From positions 21,783,873-21,847,872 of the forward strand of contig OZ020248.1 in NCBI GenBank assembly GCA_963971285.1: DNA of 64,000 nt, given 5' to 3'. The first letter of the stretch is position 1. Every line of letters starts with the position of its first letter. The notes beneath the pieces were generated by a model, which was given only the letters and a program-made list of their open reading frames with translations, did not search any database and had not been told where the DNA came from. Shown piece after piece: positions 20,238-33,001 of the stretch. The position numbers and the translations under genes were made by a program. The stretch comes from Astropecten irregularis. Taxonomy: Eukaryota > Echinodermata > Asteroidea > Paxillosida > Astropectinidae.

Positions 20238-23086
20238 CACATACAGCATAACTAGGAGAGTTACATTGCCAAGATTATCTTGGGCATTTTACAAGTGTGC
20301 AGCTTGACTTGTAGATTGTTTGACATCATGGGTTCAGTGTGTTCTGTTGCTGTATTGTTTGGGTCAAATTTGGCAAGGTGCTCATAAAATACAGCTTGGG
20401 TTGGGCTAGTATTGGTTGGCCTTTACTTTCATCAGTTAAAATTTGATTAAATGAGAGTTTGTGTAACTTGGCTTGGTGCAAAGTGCACATTTCATGAGGT
20501 GTGTATTCATCTTATTTTATCCATTGAGTATGCATCACTTTGTTAATATCTAGTTTAGAATGAACATCAAGTCTGTGATCAAGTATTTCAGGTCATTGTC
20601 AATATTCCTATAATGTGCAATGTATATGAAGACATGAATAAGATCCATAGATACTACATGGTGTCTTTTTTTATTTAGCCAGTGGGTTCATTAAATTTCA
20701 TGTCTAAGACAAACATAAGGCAAAGTTTATTCCGAGACAATACTCTTTGAAGAGATACTATAGTTGGTGTTAGCGCCTGAACCCTGGAATGACCCAACTT
20801 CAGGGTGTCACTGGGGCTTCAAACCTCAGCTGACGGTTCAGGTTATGACCCATACTAAAAATATGTACTTGTATATCTGACTTTTAATTATTTAATGAAA
20901 TCAATGTAAAGTATATGTGAATGTAGTTTATGCTGATATATGCCATTTGTAATGAGACTACTGCTGAAAATGCTCCACTCTGCCATTGCAAAATGCTCCT
21001 CACTGCTGAAATGTCAACCTACAAATGTACAATCTGGAAGGAACTGTTGACGTCTTTCAAAAACACTTGCTGAGAATTGTCATCCAGAGCTCTGACAGAG
21101 ACCAACACAACAGCTTGTGAAATAAATGATAGCTGAATGACAGACTCATATCCACATTTGCAATATGATGTACCAAGGAGATACATGATGATCATTGATC
21201 AGCAGCTACCAAGAACTGCCCTCACTTCTCTCAGGTGAAGAATGGTACATGAATCAACATGTGCAGTTATGACAACTGACATCCAACATGAGTGGAACAA
21301 ACATCCTCAGCCTGCACCCTCATCATGATCACTTTCACTCTCTCCAAGACAGCAGTGAATCTGTGCCAGGTACTGAGCTTGTGATGTGTTTCTTCTCATC
21401 AGTCAGAGATCTGCCAAGATATCAGATTTCAACAATGTCACTGATTTTCTTCAAGACTGGTACAAGTGCCTAACTAACATCCTGATGAAGAAGGCACAAC
21501 TGTGCTGCATGGGCCCATTGCAGGACTAGAAAACATTCAAGATGAAGTGAACTTTAATATATAGGACCATGGATCATCATCATGGTATCCTCAACAACAA
21601 CTTGTTGACTTGAGCAGTAAGCATCAACAGTGGAGTGGAGTATATGGCAAGTCACTCATTCATGAATCACTCTTGTACATATGCAAGTAATCAGCAAAAG
21701 GTTATAACTGCTCCTGCAGTGCAGTTTTAGTTCCAGAAACTTCCCAAAAGCTTGCACTTATTTGGTTACTATGGTATTTGCACTTGATGTTAGAAATATA
21801 CAGAGTAAATAAAGTGGAACAAACAAGACTACCAGTAATTTTATAACCAAGTATATTTTGTGACCAGTTCCCCAAACCTAGATGAATTCGATTAACAGTT
21901 GATTCTGTTTTTGAGTTGTTGTGATCCTTCAACTGATATTTCCCCCCTATACCCATTGCAGGAAGTGCACTTTGCCAATTTTGTCTAATTGTTGATACAG
22001 CAGGTCACATTGACTATTGCATGAAACATTTTTGTCAGCAGTTTTTATGATATTGTTTTGTAGTTTTAAGCAGAAGTGATGATATTCTTTTCTCTGACTG
22101 CATTTTGTCATTGGCAACAGTTTACATTGAACAATTCTTGGCTCAATTTTACAGTAACACTGATGACACTTGCCATTTTCAACTTGTGCCAAGAAAATGT
22201 TTTTTTGAGTGACACTGCATAATTTTACTCAAGGCAACTTTTTCCATCTTGAGATTGTGTTAAGAGATCAATGTAGTTGATGACATCTAGAATTATTATG
22301 AATGCTATGATTATGCACATGTCACAAATGAACATTTATTTCAGGACATTGTCAAATACTGAGCTAAAATATATTCCCTATATGCACACAACCATTACAA
22401 CATTTGATTCCAGATTTAAGAAAACAAGGCAAATGATCTAGCTGTATCTTGTTCCTTGTCATATCATTCCAAACTGCCTTATAGCAGTTGTTAAACATGC
22501 TGACAAATGAGTTATTTCCAAACTAGACCAGTAAGTACAAAAACCAATGAAATGTTCCTTACTATACAGACTCAACTATCCATTGATACATAATCATGTA
22601 CATACATGTATAATATTGTACATTACCAAATGGCACTTATACAATCATACATTGTGGGGCTTGTTTAAAGTGAGGTTGTTCCTTTCAACATACTGTCACA
22701 CTGTTTCTCTTTGCTGTCATACAGCTGTGCCTTTTTCTTATATTATTTTCTGTATTTTATCTTCAGCATCCAAACATGATAGTCAGATTTGAGCTTCCCA
22801 AGCTTTACATTTTAGGGACTTTTTTTCACAGAATGTTTGCACCCAGGCTTCAATTTCATTTCCTTCTCTCTCTCTCTCTCTCTTTGCCACCTTGATCATG
22901 ATGGTACCAGTCCTAGCAGCTACTCACACTCACTGGTTATTTTAATACCATCAACCATACGGCTCAGCTTGTTAAACAAGTTCCAAAAGTCTTCAACTGT
23001 CTTCAATGTAATACAGTGAATTGTAGTACTGTTGACTGTGCACTTTGTGAATGACATTTGTGGAAAGGGAATCTGTTTGTGAAGAA

Positions 23087-23341
23087 TCAGAGGTGACCTG
23101 AATATATTACACCTTCTCCATATCTTTGGTGACATACTGTACCATTCAGACTTGCAGAATTTTCAGCAACTCTACCTCTACCAGGGCGTGGACCTTTTGA
23201 ATAATAAAGTAGTACATTGAAACACTTGAAAGAAGGCAACAATGAGTCAGGTGGTTCCTGATGATACCCCCACCTCTGAGTGGTTAATACAAAGAACCAG
23301 CAATGGATATTGTTGGTCTTTGGGGGACCTTTATACCACAA
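23087..23341 (-). other. Most conserved block of the direct repeat; 84-codon frame
   Basis: An open frame from an ATG at 23341 (MWYKGPPKTNNIHCWFFVLT) is kept in copy B (32747-33001). The two copies differ at only 3 bases here: two synonymous (CGC/CGT, CTA/TTA) and one changing His to Tyr. Neighbouring blocks differ at about 4-5 percent. This could reflect a conserved short gene, gene conversion or chance. No domain recognised. Confidence 0.25.
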
Positions 23342-25041
23342 GTGTTTTCAGTTTTTAAGAAATAAAGAAATCTTTACATCATATTCTGTAAAGTAAATGA
23401 ATAACTATAATCATCTTCATTGTGCTGTTTGTTTTGTTTTGTTGACTTTGTTGACTTTGTTATTGTTGTTTTGGCAGGTAGAGCATTCACATTGATCATG
23501 TATTCTTCAATGCATTTCAAAAAGAGAATATTTGTTATCTGTTTCCAGAGAAACTCATGTATGAGGATTGCATCAAGCAAAACAGTGTAATTGATCAGTG
23601 GGACATTGCCATTGACATTCTCCTAATTCATAAATTATCAGGGGAGGGGGGAACTTGGCCTCACCCCCACCAGGATTGGCAGGGAAATGCCACCACCCAT
23701 GTATGAGAGATGTATATGTAGAAAGAGCCCCATCAACCCCCCTCCCTAACCCCCAACCCCTCCCCTCCTGCACTTCAGAAATTGCAAGAACGGCGGTGAA
23801 AAGTTGATTTTTTCTTAATTCAAATTAATTATGTGTTCTTATTTATGCTTCAAAAACTATGATCAGATCCTCTTATAATGCTAGAATATGATATTTACTG
23901 TGAAATTACAGACCTTATCAAAGAAAACCTGTACATGTAGATACCACCAGGCTTTAGACAATGGACAATTTACAGTGAATTTAATCAAGACAGATGCAGA
24001 CCAGTAAATCGGTCCAAATCAGTCTGCAGAGTTCAGTGATATTCTTTTCAAAATCTTTTTTTATAAAAGCTTTTGCTGGGCCATACATCGGAACTCTTGT
24101 AAAGACAAAATGTATGGAACCATTTGAGCTATTTGGATGAAATCAGGCCCTAAAGTCGTTCTATTTATGCCAAATGTGGTGGAGGGGTACAGTTTTTAGT
24201 CTGACACCAATACATTTGGCAGTTTTAGGGTCAGTTTTCTTTGGATTTTTTTTCTCAAAAAGTCATTGGTTAACTCACAGAAAATTTAAAATAAAATAAA
24301 AATGGAAGTTTTCAGCTTCATTTTGGTGTATGGCTTGATTGCCTGAGAAACTTGCGAGTATTTGTAATAATTGTTTGAAATTGGTCATTTACTGGTCTGA
24401 GTGTCTTCCGCCCTCTGTTGGGATGGGGACGTAGTATGGTGCACAGCGTCCCTGGAGCTGGTACCCAGACTCCACAATGGAATTCCATATACGTACTGTA
24501 TAATATCTCACATGTTGACTGAACGCGTGTTCATTTGCTATGGAGTGTGGAAGTAAACAAGTTAGGTGTTGCGTTGCCGATGTTGCTCAAGTTTTAATGT
24601 TCCTAAATGTTCTGGACAGTCGTTCTAGGTGCAAACATGTATTTCCAGGTTGCGTTTAGTCACCTCCCGGAAGTCTATGGCCATGTCATGAATGTTGATA
24701 GTTGGTGACTGATGATGACCAGTCTCAGGAATGATCGAATGGTTGTGGCCCAGGCTGCCACGCATCGCATGCACGGACAACGGACTTGTGGAGGTCATGA
24801 ACGCAACAACATACAGTATACATGAACCTTGTGACAACAAAGTATTCCTTCAGTTTGAATGTGTAACATGGGCCTGATGACATACCAGCATACATGGAGT
24901 GCATTGAGTGCTATTAATTAGCTTGTAATGTGTACTTCCAAGATGCAAAGAGTAAGCTCCACGTCTACAGCAACTCGGTGGGTTTTGACTTCTTGCTAGC
25001 CTGGTCCCTTCCTCCATGCCTGGGCAAAGGAGTAAGGTAAG

Positions 25042-26065
25042 GGGTGCCAGTCAACTCGGTCCGTAACCAACTCGGTCCGAGTCAACTCGGTCCGTGACCA
25101 ACTCGGTCCGAGGCCAACTCGGTCCGTGGCCAACTCGGTCCGTGGCCAACTCGGTCCGTGGCCAACTCGGTCCGAGGCCAACTCGGTCCGTGACCAACTC
25201 GGTCCGTGACCAACTCGGTCCGTGACCAACTCGGTCCCTATGGGAAAACGTACACAAACAAGAATCCATGCAGTTTGCTGCAGCAGTGTAGGCCTACAAC
25301 ATGTAGGCTATTTGCATTAATGTGTTTAATGTCATCATAACATAATATGTTTTGCTTGTGGCTGAAACCGTGAAGAAATAAATTATATATGTCTTATTAT
25401 GTTGATACCATAATTATTTGATAAAATGGCACAATACAATTTTAATTAAAATATGAATTAAATCATACACGAAGTCATTTAAATGCCTTATGAAAATGTG
25501 CTTTTATGTTTAGAATTAATAAATCAATTAATGAATAATAATGATGATTGTTTTGTGTTTTTGTTTTTGATTTTTTAGCTTTGTTTTGATTAATCTGTGT
25601 ATATACATATAACATAATTTAACATAAGATTTATAATTGGCAGGTGTTTGGGAAGGCACGTCTTTTGAAGACAGGGTTTTTTTTTTTTTTTTTTTTTTTT
25701 TAACTTTTTGTCAGGCCCTGGGCAGCACCTGCCAATGTATTTTTCATTCTTTTAATGTTTTTAAGATAATAAATAAATAAATAAATAGACCTAAATAAAT
25801 AGTTTAATTCACGCAATTTGCGAGACTTCGTACTCGTTTTGCTGCAACAAAATTACCAGACGTTTTTGCGTGCATTTTCCCATAGGGACCGAGTTGGTCA
25901 CGGACCGAGTTGGCCACGGACCGAGTTGGTTACGGACCGAGTTGGCCTCGGACCGAGTTGGTTACAGACCGAGTTGGTCATGGACCGAGTTGGTTACGGA
26001 CCGAGTTGGTCACGGACCGAGTTGACTCGGACCGAGTTGGTTACGGACCGAGTTGACCTGAAACC
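25042..26065. mobile_element. Foldback element with tandem-repeat arms
   Basis: Flanked by an 8-bp target duplication AAGGTAAG (25034-25041 and 26066-26073). The ends are GGGTGCCAGTCAACTCGG and, inverted, GGTTTCAGGTCAACTCGG. Each arm is a tandem array of a 16-bp unit, CAACTCGGTCCGTGAC and variants (left 25050-25237, right 25889-26056). The arms are inverted relative to each other and both meet CCTATGGGAAAA at the inner edge. The core is A+T-rich with a 24-base T run and no transposase. The empty site is preserved in the paralogous repeat at about 34835, proving insertion after duplication. An 8-bp duplication suits hAT-like mobilisation. Confidence 0.93.
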
Positions 26066-26141
26066 AAGGTAAGTACATGTACATGATGCATGGTGCTGCA
26101 GACAGGTAGGTCATTTCTTGTTATGCGCTGGTTCTTTTTCT

Positions 26142-28175
26142 GGCCGATGCTGCGACAACTGTTGCCTGAAAAGAGGCAAACCATAATATAGGTATGTGAA
26201 ATGGCGACGTATAAGGCGCGCCTCCTTTCGGCCCATGTATTGTGCACCGTTTTTTTAGCAGTCGGGTCCGGATGCGTTCGGAATATTGTGCATAGCTTAA
26301 ATGTGTTGCGAAGCCTGGGAACAAGACCAATATGGTTATGTAGTAGAAAGGATCCTCTACAAGTTGTGCTTTGAAATTTTTTTGTGCGATGTCCAGAAGT
26401 TAACTTGCGATCATTTTGAAAATATTGCCCGTGAATCTCTCCAATCTTTTTGTCGAAGGCATGTTAATCTGAACTTTAGAAGTATATATTTAGCAAGTTC
26501 ATATATCATTTTATATTTGTGGCAAATTTGGTGAGAATTGATCGAGTCGCAATGGGTTTTTTTCTCTCCGCAAAAACGTAAATAAACCTGATGAATGCGA
26601 ATAAAGATGGCCGACAGTCAAATTTCACTCCAATTTTGTGACGTAATCCGCCTTAAAAATCGGCATGAATAGGGGACATATTTCACTTACCTGTTATCTA
26701 TTATGTAGTTTGGGGTTTCCTTGTGACTTATCAGTGTTTGTAAAGGAAATTAAAGCTTTAGGAAGCAGGATGGTTATGGATATAAATTTGTAGTATTCCA
26801 TGTGTGATCTGTGCTTAGAATGGTCAATTGGTCATGTGACCCATTTCACGCATTTTGATTGGCTATTGTGATTTATTTACAAAGTTTATAAAGAAAACCA
26901 TGTAGGAGTAGTAATTGACTCGGTTTTAATCATTTTAAAATTGTTTTTCAACTTTTTGGGGAGGGAAGGAATGGCCTGGGGAGGGGTTTGATAATCCAGC
27001 ATTGGAACTATGTACTACATGGGTTTTTTTCAGGAGTTTTTTCCCAGGATTTGGAAAAAGAATTATAACTAAGTAGGCCTAACCCTGTTTTATCAAAAAT
27101 AAAGTTTTTGTTTATTCATAAATATTTTACAAGTGCTTTTGTAAGCCAAAAAATGAAACTAACAATATACTCAATTTCATGTTTATTACGAAAACCCATA
27201 CATATACAATTCCTACTTACACTTATAGTAGAATTTTAAAAATAAAACATAAAATGCTTTTTTTTTTTTTAAGCTTATTAAAAATATATAAGTTTATTTA
27301 TTTTCAAGCAGCTGCTGGTGTTTCATAGAAATAAAGCGTGATTCCTGGTTCTGCCATAAAGAGCATCTGGTTATCTTCAACAGTATTTAACTGAAAACTT
27401 CAGTTCACCGGAACAATGTTCTGTTCCAAGTTTGTGGAAAACAATCGCTCGTAGCTAGGACAGTTGACATAATTGAAGACGAGGCTGGTGTTTGTGACAC
27501 AAAGTAAAAGCCGAATGAAGAAATACTGTATGAGGAGAGAATGACAAATGGTTATGATCAATATAATAACACTCACATCATCAACAGCTTTTATTTGAGT
27601 ACTCACAAGGCAGAATTGAAATTTGTTTATTCATTAATTAGTCATATTTAATTATCGCCATAATTAATTTTTTGATGGTGATGGTGAACAAAAATATATG
27701 TAATTATACTCGCCTCATCAGAAGCTTCGATTTGAGTACCCACAAGCCAGAATTGAGATATGTTTATAAATTCATTCATCAGTTTTAATTATTGCCATAA
27801 TTAATTTTAATTAGTGCTTAACATATTTATGTGTGTGCAATCAACATATTTAAAAGTATTTCTGATGCCAAGTCAACACCAGAAATTGCAGTTGAAAAGA
27901 TCAAGTTTTGAGGAAGTTATGAGGAAGTTATGACAGTATGCCTCAATTTGAGTGAATTTGGGTCACAAACATTTCTTTGTTTTTCTTTAAAAACCAGCGA
28001 CCAAAAAAAGGCATTATTTAATTCCTTTAAAAAATCATAACTTCATTAATAGTTGTCCAAATTTGACAATTTTTGCATATTTGCAATGTTCGATTAAAGC
28101 CCTATCCAATGGTGTTTGTTTCATTTGCATAGCTGAAAGTTGAAATTTTCATTTCACATACCTACATAATAGGCC
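26142..28175. other. A+T-rich region without genes; one 137-bp-offset duplication
   Basis: Segments 27571-27672 and 27708-27812 are related (both with ATTTGAGTAC.CACAAG.CAGAATTGA and CATAATTAATTTT). No coding frame or RNA gene recognised in the rest. Confidence 0.5.
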
Positions 28176-28178
28176 TAA

Positions 28179-28455
28179 TAGTCCGTGGGCCGTGGCCTTT
28201 TATTCGCTCGTTTATGTGGATAATTACTTTCTACCGATTGAGGGCGCTGTTTATTCTTATGTTTTTTCTGTACGTAAAATTTGACGATTTTCTATCGCAA
28301 ATTTCTCTTTAGTGAACACAAATTGGACGTGGGAACAATTCAATTCTTGTTCAGTAATGTCAGATCTACATCCATGCCAAGTCGGAACAAATTCGGTGAT
28401 GATGGTCACGTAACTCAAAAACTAAAGCGAATTTGGCTTCACGGCCCACGGACTA
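28179..28455. mobile_element. MITE, PIF/Harbinger type (277 bp)
   Basis: Perfect 16-bp terminal inverted repeats TAGTCCGTGGGCCGTG at both ends. They are flanked by TAA on each side (28176-28178 and 28456-28458), a 3-bp TWA-type target duplication as made by PIF/Harbinger transposases. Too short to encode a transposase; the plus frame inside it is incidental. Myb/SANT proteins of the kind that help Harbinger elements occur elsewhere in the window. Confidence 0.85.
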
Positions 28456-28459
28456 TAAT

Positions 28460-28980
28460 GCAATGCAAAACCATGGAACTTGAAAGTAAAACTTTCAGCC
28501 AACAGTCGTCACATAATCGTTTCCCAGTGGCATTGCACGTGTGTACAGAGTAGACTGGTCCCATTCACTCCGTTGTACGTATTTGAATGTAGAATGGACT
28601 AGTAGAGATCATTGTTATGTATTTCTTTATTATTATTTTGCAAAGCCCCATGGGAAAAGTCAAAAGAATCTGTGACTTTTTTGTATGTACTGAAATTTGG
28701 GCAGAAAATTGCTCGTTTTTGTTGACATCCGAAATGATAATTGAATTTTATATCTTCTGAATGCCTCTTCAAGACACCAGAAAACACCAGGGTGAGTCAT
28801 TATGCCACAGATCGCCGATTAACAATAACAATCATTTTAGGGTGGGAAATTATAAATCATGATTTTCAAGTTAGACGTCAGGTGCAGGGTTCTCCCCATG
28901 TACAAACTTGTGTATCGGGGCCGAAACGCGAAAATAATTGCTGATTTGCAAAAATATCTGCCGATTCTCACTTTTTCTTT
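28460..28980. other. No gene seen
   Basis: A+T-rich. Probably the intron 3' of the YqaJ exon. Confidence 0.4.
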
Positions 28981-28982
28981 AC

Positions 28983-29190
28983 CTGTGTAAGGACATTTAA
29001 ATTCAATAATCCCATCATTATCTACAAGGCCATGTGGAGAACAACCCAAATAAGGGGTTTCCGGACAAACATGGATTCCACAACTGTTCACTACATAACC
29101 AGTTTTAATGCAGTAATCTTTCACAGCTACCGATTCATACTTCTGGCCATAATCATTCTTTAGTGACATTTGTCCAGAATTGTCAACTCA
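28983..29190 (-). pseudogene. YqaJ-type nuclease exon with altered catalytic residue
   Basis: From about 29169: NDYGQKYESVAVKDYCIKTG, VVNSCGIHVCPETPYLGCSP, then HGLVDNDGIIEFKCPYTG to a donor ACAG|GTAAAG (exon end 28983). The YqaJ fold, a lambda-exonuclease relative, has Y(G)...E..A...Y, S P D G and E.KCP. Here Glu and Lys of EFKC are kept, but the Asp of SPDG is His (SPHG), removing a metal ligand. Such nucleases are common in invertebrate TE-associated gene families. Only one exon is visible. Confidence 0.7.
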
Positions 29191-29474
29191 AAATTTTCTC
29201 CCCACCACGCCGTTATTAAGGGCTTCGCGCTTTTTCTATCGCATTATTCCTCAACCACAGTCTCACCAACCTTTCCTTATTAAAGTTGAAGATTACTGGT
29301 AAATTTCCCAAAAATGCCCAAGATTGCACCACAACATCTAATTTAAGACTGTCTTCGGAGCTCTATCTGAGGGGCATTTCAGCATACCCCACGCAAAATT
29401 GGCTTCATGCACAGAGATTATGCTACAAAATCTCAGCACCCCCTGCCAAATTGTGTTCCCGCTGGCCTTTTTAC

Positions 29475-29615
29475 AACTGCTCCTGATTCTCTGAAGTGGT
29501 CTGTATTGTTGCAGTAAGTTCCCGGATTCTTGGCGGAAGTTTGATACCCTGCAGATCTAGGCCAAAGATCTGTGTCTGCAGGTACTGACAGGCCTCGTAC
29601 TTAAGTTTTTTTTTT
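29475..29615 (-). CDS. Unidentified coding-like segment
   Basis: The minus frame is open: LKYEACQYLQTQIFGLDLQG, IKLPPRIRELTATIQ. It looks like protein and lies upstream of the YqaJ exon on the same strand. No family recognised and no clear splice sites. Confidence 0.3.
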
Positions 29616-32600
29616 TAACTAGCCCACAGTAGTTTACATGTTGAACGATTATGTTCATAACATGGACAGACATTCTTGTGTTATACATGAACTGGTTTTT
29701 CACACTGAATCTGGCAGCAGATTTCTATCAGATGGCCCAATTTTGAATTACTGTTCTAAAATGCAAGTTCTACAAATCAATAATAATGAGAACATTTTTC
29801 TTTAAAGTCCACGCATCCTCCTCAAGATTCTGGCCTTCTTCATCTCCATAATACCGTATGGTATTACCGTTTTTCTTGCAGAGGTTTCCACTATTTTTCC
29901 TTGATTTGCTTCATCCGTTCAGCATCACATACAGCATAACTAGGAGAGTTACATTGCCAAGATTATCTTGGGTATTTTACAAGTGTGTAGCTTGACTTGT
30001 AGATTGTTTGAGATCATGGGTTCAGTGTGTTCTGTTGCTGTATTGTGTGGGACAAATTTGGCAAGGTGCTCATAAAATACAGCTTGGGTTGGGCTAGTAT
30101 TGGTTGCCCTTTACTTTCATCAGTTAAAATTTGAATAAATGAGAGATTGTGTAACTTGGCTTGGTGCAAAGTGCAAATTTCATGAGGTGTGTATTCATCT
30201 TATTTTATCCATTGAGAATGCATCACTTTGTTAATATCTAGTTTAGAATGAACATCAAGTCTGTGATCAAGTATTTCAGGTCATTGTCATTGTCAATATT
30301 CCTATAATGTGCAATGTATATGGAGACATGAATAAGATGCATTGATATTACATGGTGTCATATTTATTTAGCCAATGGGTTCATTCAATTTCATAGGCAA
30401 AGTTTATTCCGAGACAATACTCTTTGAAGAGATACTGGTTGGTGTTAGCACCTGAACTCTGGAATGACCCAACTTCAGGGTGTCACTGGGGCTTCAAACC
30501 TCAGCTGACGGTTCAGGTTATAACCCATACTAAATGTGTACAGGTATCTTTGACTTTGAATTATTTAATCAAATGGATGTAAAGTATATGTGAATGTAGT
30601 TTATGCTGATATATGCCATTTGTAATGAGACTACAGCTGAAAATGCTCCACTCTGCCATTGCAAAATGCTCCTCACTGCTGAAATGTCAACCTACAAATG
30701 TATAATCTGGAAGGAACTGTTGAAGTCTTTCAAAAACACTTCCTGAGAATTGTCATCCAGAGCTCTGACAGAGACCAACACAACAGCTTGTGAAATAAAT
30801 GATAGCTGAATGACAGACTCATATCCACGTTTGCAATATGATGTACCAAGGAGATACATGATGATCATTGATCAGCAGCTACCAAGAACTGCCCTCACTT
30901 CTCTCAGGTGAAGAATGGTACATGAATCAACATGTGCAGTTATGACAACTGACATCCAACATGAGTGGAACAAACATCCTCAGCCTGCACCCTCATCATC
31001 ATCACTTTCACTCTCTCCAAGACAGCAGTGAATCTGTGCCAGGTACTGAGCTTGTGATGTGTTTCTTCTCATCAGTCAGAGATCTGCCAAGATATCAGAT
31101 TTCAACAATGTCACTGATTCTCTTCAAGACTGGTACAAGTGCCTAACTAACATCCTGATGAAGAAGGCACAACTGTGCTGCATGGGCCCATTGCAGGACC
31201 AGAAAGCATTCAAGATGAAGTGAACTTTAATATACAGGACCATGGATCATCATCATGGTATCCTCAACAACAACTTGTGGACTTGAGCAGTGAGCATCAA
31301 CAGTGGAGTGGAGCATATGGCAAGTCACTCATTCATGAATCACTCATGTACATAAAATTAATCAGCAAAACCTAACCGCTCATGCAGTGCAGTTTTAGTT
31401 CCAAAAACTTCCCAAAAGCTGGCACTTATTTGGTTACTATGGTATTTGCACAATGTTAGAAATATATAGACTAAATAAAGTGGAACAAACCAGACTACCA
31501 GTAATTGTATAACCAAGTATATTTTATGACCAGTTTCCCCAAACCTAGATGAATTCGATTAGATTAGAACAGTTAATTATGTTATTGAGTTGTTGTGATC
31601 CTTCAACTGATATATCCCCCTATACCCATTGCAGGAAGTGCACTTTGCTAATTTTGTCTGATTGTTGATACAGTAGATCACATTGACTATTGCATGGAAC
31701 ATTTTTGTCAGCAGTTTTCATGACATTATTTTGTAGTTTTAAGCAGAAGTGATGATTTTCTTTTCTCTGACTGCATTTTGTCATTGGCAACAGTTTACAC
31801 TGAACAATTCTTGGCTCAATTTTACAGTAAAACTGATGACACTTGCCATTTTCAACTTGTGCCAAGAAAATGTACTCTTGAGTGACATTGCATAATTCTA
31901 CTCAAGGCAACTTTTTCCATCTTGAGATTGTGTTAAGAGATCAATGTAGTTGATGATATCTAGAATTATTATGAATGCTATGATAATGCACATGTCACAA
32001 ATGAACATTTATTTCAGGGCATTGTCAAATATTGAGCTAAAATATATTCAGTATATGCACACAACCATTGCAACATTTGATTCCAAATTTAGAAAACAAG
32101 GCAAATGATCTAGCTGGATCTTGTTCCTTGTCATATCATTCCAAACTGCCTTATAGCAGTGTTAAACATGCTGACAAATGAGTTATTACCAAACTAGACC
32201 AGTAAGTACAAAAACCAATGAAATGTTCCTTACTATACAGACTCAACTATCCATTGATACATAATCATGTACATACATGTACAATATTGTACATTACCAA
32301 ATGGTACTTATATACAATCATACATTGTGGGGCTTGTTTAAAGTGAGGTTGTTCCTTTCATCATACTCTTTGCTTTCATACAGCTGTGCCTTTTTTCTTA
32401 ATAATTATTTTCTGTATTTTCAACATCCAAACATGATAGTCAGATTTGAGCTTCCCAAGCTTTACATTCTAGGGACTTTTATCAAAGAATGTTTGCACCC
32501 AGGCTTCAATTTCATTTCCTTCTCTCTCTCTCTCTCTTTGCCACCTTGATCATGATGGTACCAGTCCTAGCAGCTACTCACACTCACTGGTTATTTTAAT

Positions 32601-32746
32601 ACCATCAACTACAGCTCAGCTTACTAGCTTGTTAAACAAGTTCCACAAGTCTTCGACTCTCTTCAATGTAATACAGTGAATTGTAGTATTGTTGACTGTG
32701 CACTTTGTGAATGACACTTGTGGAAAGGGAATCTGTTTGTGAAGAA

Positions 32747-33001
32747 TCAGAGGTGACCTGAATATATTACACCTTCTCCATATCTTTGGTAACATACTGT
32801 ACCATTCAGACTTGCAGAATTTTCAGCAACTCTACCTCTACCAGGACGTGGACCTTTTGAATAATAAAGTAATACATTGAAACACTTGAAAGAAGGCAAC
32901 AATGAGTCAGGTGGTTCCTGATGATACCCCCACCTCTGAGTGGTTAATACAAAGAACCAGCAATGGATATTGTTGGTCTTTGGGGGACCTTTATACCACA
33001 A
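32747..33001 (-). other. Copy B counterpart of the conserved 84-codon block
   Basis: Matches 23087-23341 with one amino-acid change (Tyr for His). Same remarks; no proof that it is translated. Confidence 0.25.

Larger units (their letters stand above)
20238..26141. repeat. Large direct repeat, copy A (about 4.9 kb plus insertion)
   Basis: Starts at CACATACAGCATAACTAGG and runs, with small indels, to GCTGGTTCTTT near 26141. It matches 29926-34914 in the same orientation. Identity is high: 11 differences in 246 bp at 21947-22192 and 3 in 255 bp at 23087-23341. Copy A is interrupted by the 1,024-bp foldback at 25042-26065, absent from copy B. No terminal inverted repeats or target duplications were seen, so it may be a segmental duplication or two copies of a long non-autonomous element. 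It contains a CT run (22864-22883) and short frames that do not look selected. Confidence 0.9.

Noticed and set aside
21947-22192. 81-codon minus frame kept in both large repeats (also 31620-31865)
   Set aside because: The copies differ by 7 amino-acid-changing and 4 silent substitutions, about what neutral drift gives.
22864-22883. CT run as promoter element (also 32520-32537)
   Set aside because: Simple microsatellite inside the duplicated repeat.
24996-26072. Frames with TELVTDRVGHGPS-type repeats on both strands
   Set aside because: Products of the 16-bp arm units of the foldback element.
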